Source: Site-B1 sp963827785
GTDB lineage: Bacteria > Bacteroidota > Bacteroidia > Flavobacteriales > Flavobacteriaceae
Direction: 5' to 3'
DNA length: 64,000 nucleotides
NCBI GenBank assembly: GCA_963827785.1
Contig: CAWHCT010000011.1
Span: forward strand, 62,001 to 126,000
In this document: piece by piece, positions 63,479 to 64,000 of the stretch
Position numbering within the stretch: position 1 is the stretch's first letter
How the letters are laid out: each line of letters opens with the position of its first letter
Notes under the pieces: generated by a model
What the model saw: only the letters and a program-made list of their open reading frames with translations
What the model was told of the DNA's origin: nothing
The model's database searches: none
Program-made: the position numbers and the translations under genes

Positions 63479-63528
63479 TTGTTAATTTCAATACGGAAAA
63501 AAAGCATACATTTAACGAAATACAAGAT

Positions 63529-64000
63529 ATGAAGCATTTATTAACTTTCTTTTTAGCACTTACTATCACAACCACATCGTTCTGCCAAGTAGACGAATAC
63601 AGCGAAGATGTTAAGCTATGTTTAAAGAATAACGGAACCTATAATTATTACGATGGTGTTGTAGATCAAATGTTTACTCATCTTAAAGACCAATATAAAG
63701 TTTTAAATGTACCAAATGAAGTTTGGAAAGAATTGGAACAAATGAAAACGGGTACTCTGGATGAATTAAGCCAGATGATAGTTTCTGCATACAGAGGACA
63801 TTTTAATCATCAGGATTTAAAAAATATGAATGCTCTTTACGGAACAACAGCTGGAAAGAAAATGATCAACAGCCAAACAGAATTAAATGAGGGTGATAAA
63901 GCAGTCCTCAATGAATTTTACAAAAGTGATACAGGACAAAAGATAGTGGGCTCTCAGGATTCTATAAACGCTTCAATGATGCAGATAACTGAAATGTGGA
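63529..64000 (+). CDS. Exported DUF2059-type protein (partial, runs off the window)
   Basis: 157 codons are present before the window ends. A signal peptide (TFFLALTITTTSFCQ) is followed by a helical domain. NMNALYGTTAGKKMINSQTEL matches the core of DUF2059 proteins, where an F/Y-x-(S/T)-x-x-G-x-K pattern is typical. The start is the ATG at 63529, 50 nt after the amidohydrolase stop, so it may be co-transcribed. Function of the family is unknown. Confidence 0.78.
   Translation, partial: MKHLLTFFLALTITTTSFCQVDEYSEDVKLCLKNNGTYNYYDGVVDQMFTHLKDQYKVLNVPNEVWKELEQMKTGTLDELSQMIVSAYRGHFNHQDLKNMNALYGTTAGKKMINSQTELNEGDKAVLNEFYKSDTGQKIVGSQDSINASMMQITEMW

Noticed and set aside
63585..63600. A CGTCTAC match on the minus strand resembling the LytTR motif
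   Set aside because: It lies inside the coding sequence of the DUF2059-type gene, has no second half-site at 21 bp and no -7 element at the right distance.
1..64000. CRISPR arrays, insertion sequences, phage genes or toxin-antitoxin pairs
   Set aside because: No regularly spaced repeats, transposase, integrase or phage structural gene was recognised on either strand.

Overview
The window is AT-rich chromosomal DNA from a member of the Flavobacteriaceae (Bacteroidota). This rests on promoters of the Bacteroidota TTTG-N19/20-TAnnTTTG type, a tmRNA whose tag ends GENNYALAA, fused MoaC-MoaB, bifunctional HisB and HisIE, and the general gene content. The exact genus cannot be read from the sequence.

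Layout. (1) 1-1742: start of a trp operon (trpE-trpG) read leftwards behind a complete attenuator: promoter, leader peptide with three tandem Trp codons, terminator. (2) 1810-3740: two thioredoxin-fold proteins and two rhodanese-like proteins. (3) 3742-10274: a ten-gene molybdenum-cofactor operon (moeA, modE-like, tauE-like, mobA, moaD, moeB, rhodanese, moaE, moaCB, moaA). Its promoter carries a near-ideal ModE operator. (4) 10275-11254: about 1 kb with one possible 34-residue membrane protein, two hairpins and a tRNA-3'-end-like scrap. (5) 11255-15224: a nitric-oxide-sensing phosphorelay (receiver protein, H-NOX, multi-PAS histidine kinase, Hpt protein, LytTR regulator). (6) 15221-28728: a polysaccharide synthesis and export locus with TPR/beta-barrel porin, flippase, GT4, GH5-like hydrolase, Ig-like protein, large GT-C-like membrane protein, receiver-GT2 fusion, a short GT2-like protein and manA. 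(7) 28807-29310: tmRNA and a structured element. (8) 29476-38914: a lysine/alanine-dehydrogenase-like gene, an SDR, and a complete his operon (hisGDCBHAFIE) behind a His-codon attenuator. The operon is interrupted by a palindrome-flanked GIY-YIG gene. (9) 39253-45688: class II ribonucleotide reductase, kdsA, typA and small membrane proteins. (10) 45857-55379: a surface-glycan (O-antigen-like) cluster with two flippases, dTDP-3-amino-sugar genes and glycosyltransferases. (11) 55392-64000: ftsE, a 1005-residue TPR protein, an outer-membrane barrel, a nitroreductase, an amidohydrolase and a partial DUF2059-type gene.

The most interesting unit is regions 5 and 6 together. A 9-bp motif close to CCATTCGTC, in most sites repeated in tandem at 21-bp spacing, lies about 62 bp upstream of a -7-like element in front of four transcription units: the H-NOX operon itself, the flippase, the GT4 and the receiver-GT2 fusion. 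The motif resembles the CCGTTCGTC box of the LytTR regulator AlgR, and the H-NOX operon encodes a LytTR regulator. The inference is a self-regulated, NO-responsive exopolysaccharide regulon. A second control layer is likely because one glycosyltransferase is fused to a phospho-receiver domain.

Roughly 20 single-base frame disruptions fall between 29.6 and 50.6 kb, in genes such as hisF, hisA, hisH, hisB, hisC, hisD, kdsA and typA; none were noticed outside that interval. Each repaired gene comes out close to the usual length for its family, so local sequence or assembly error is more likely than decay. Coordinates for these genes are given for the whole locus.
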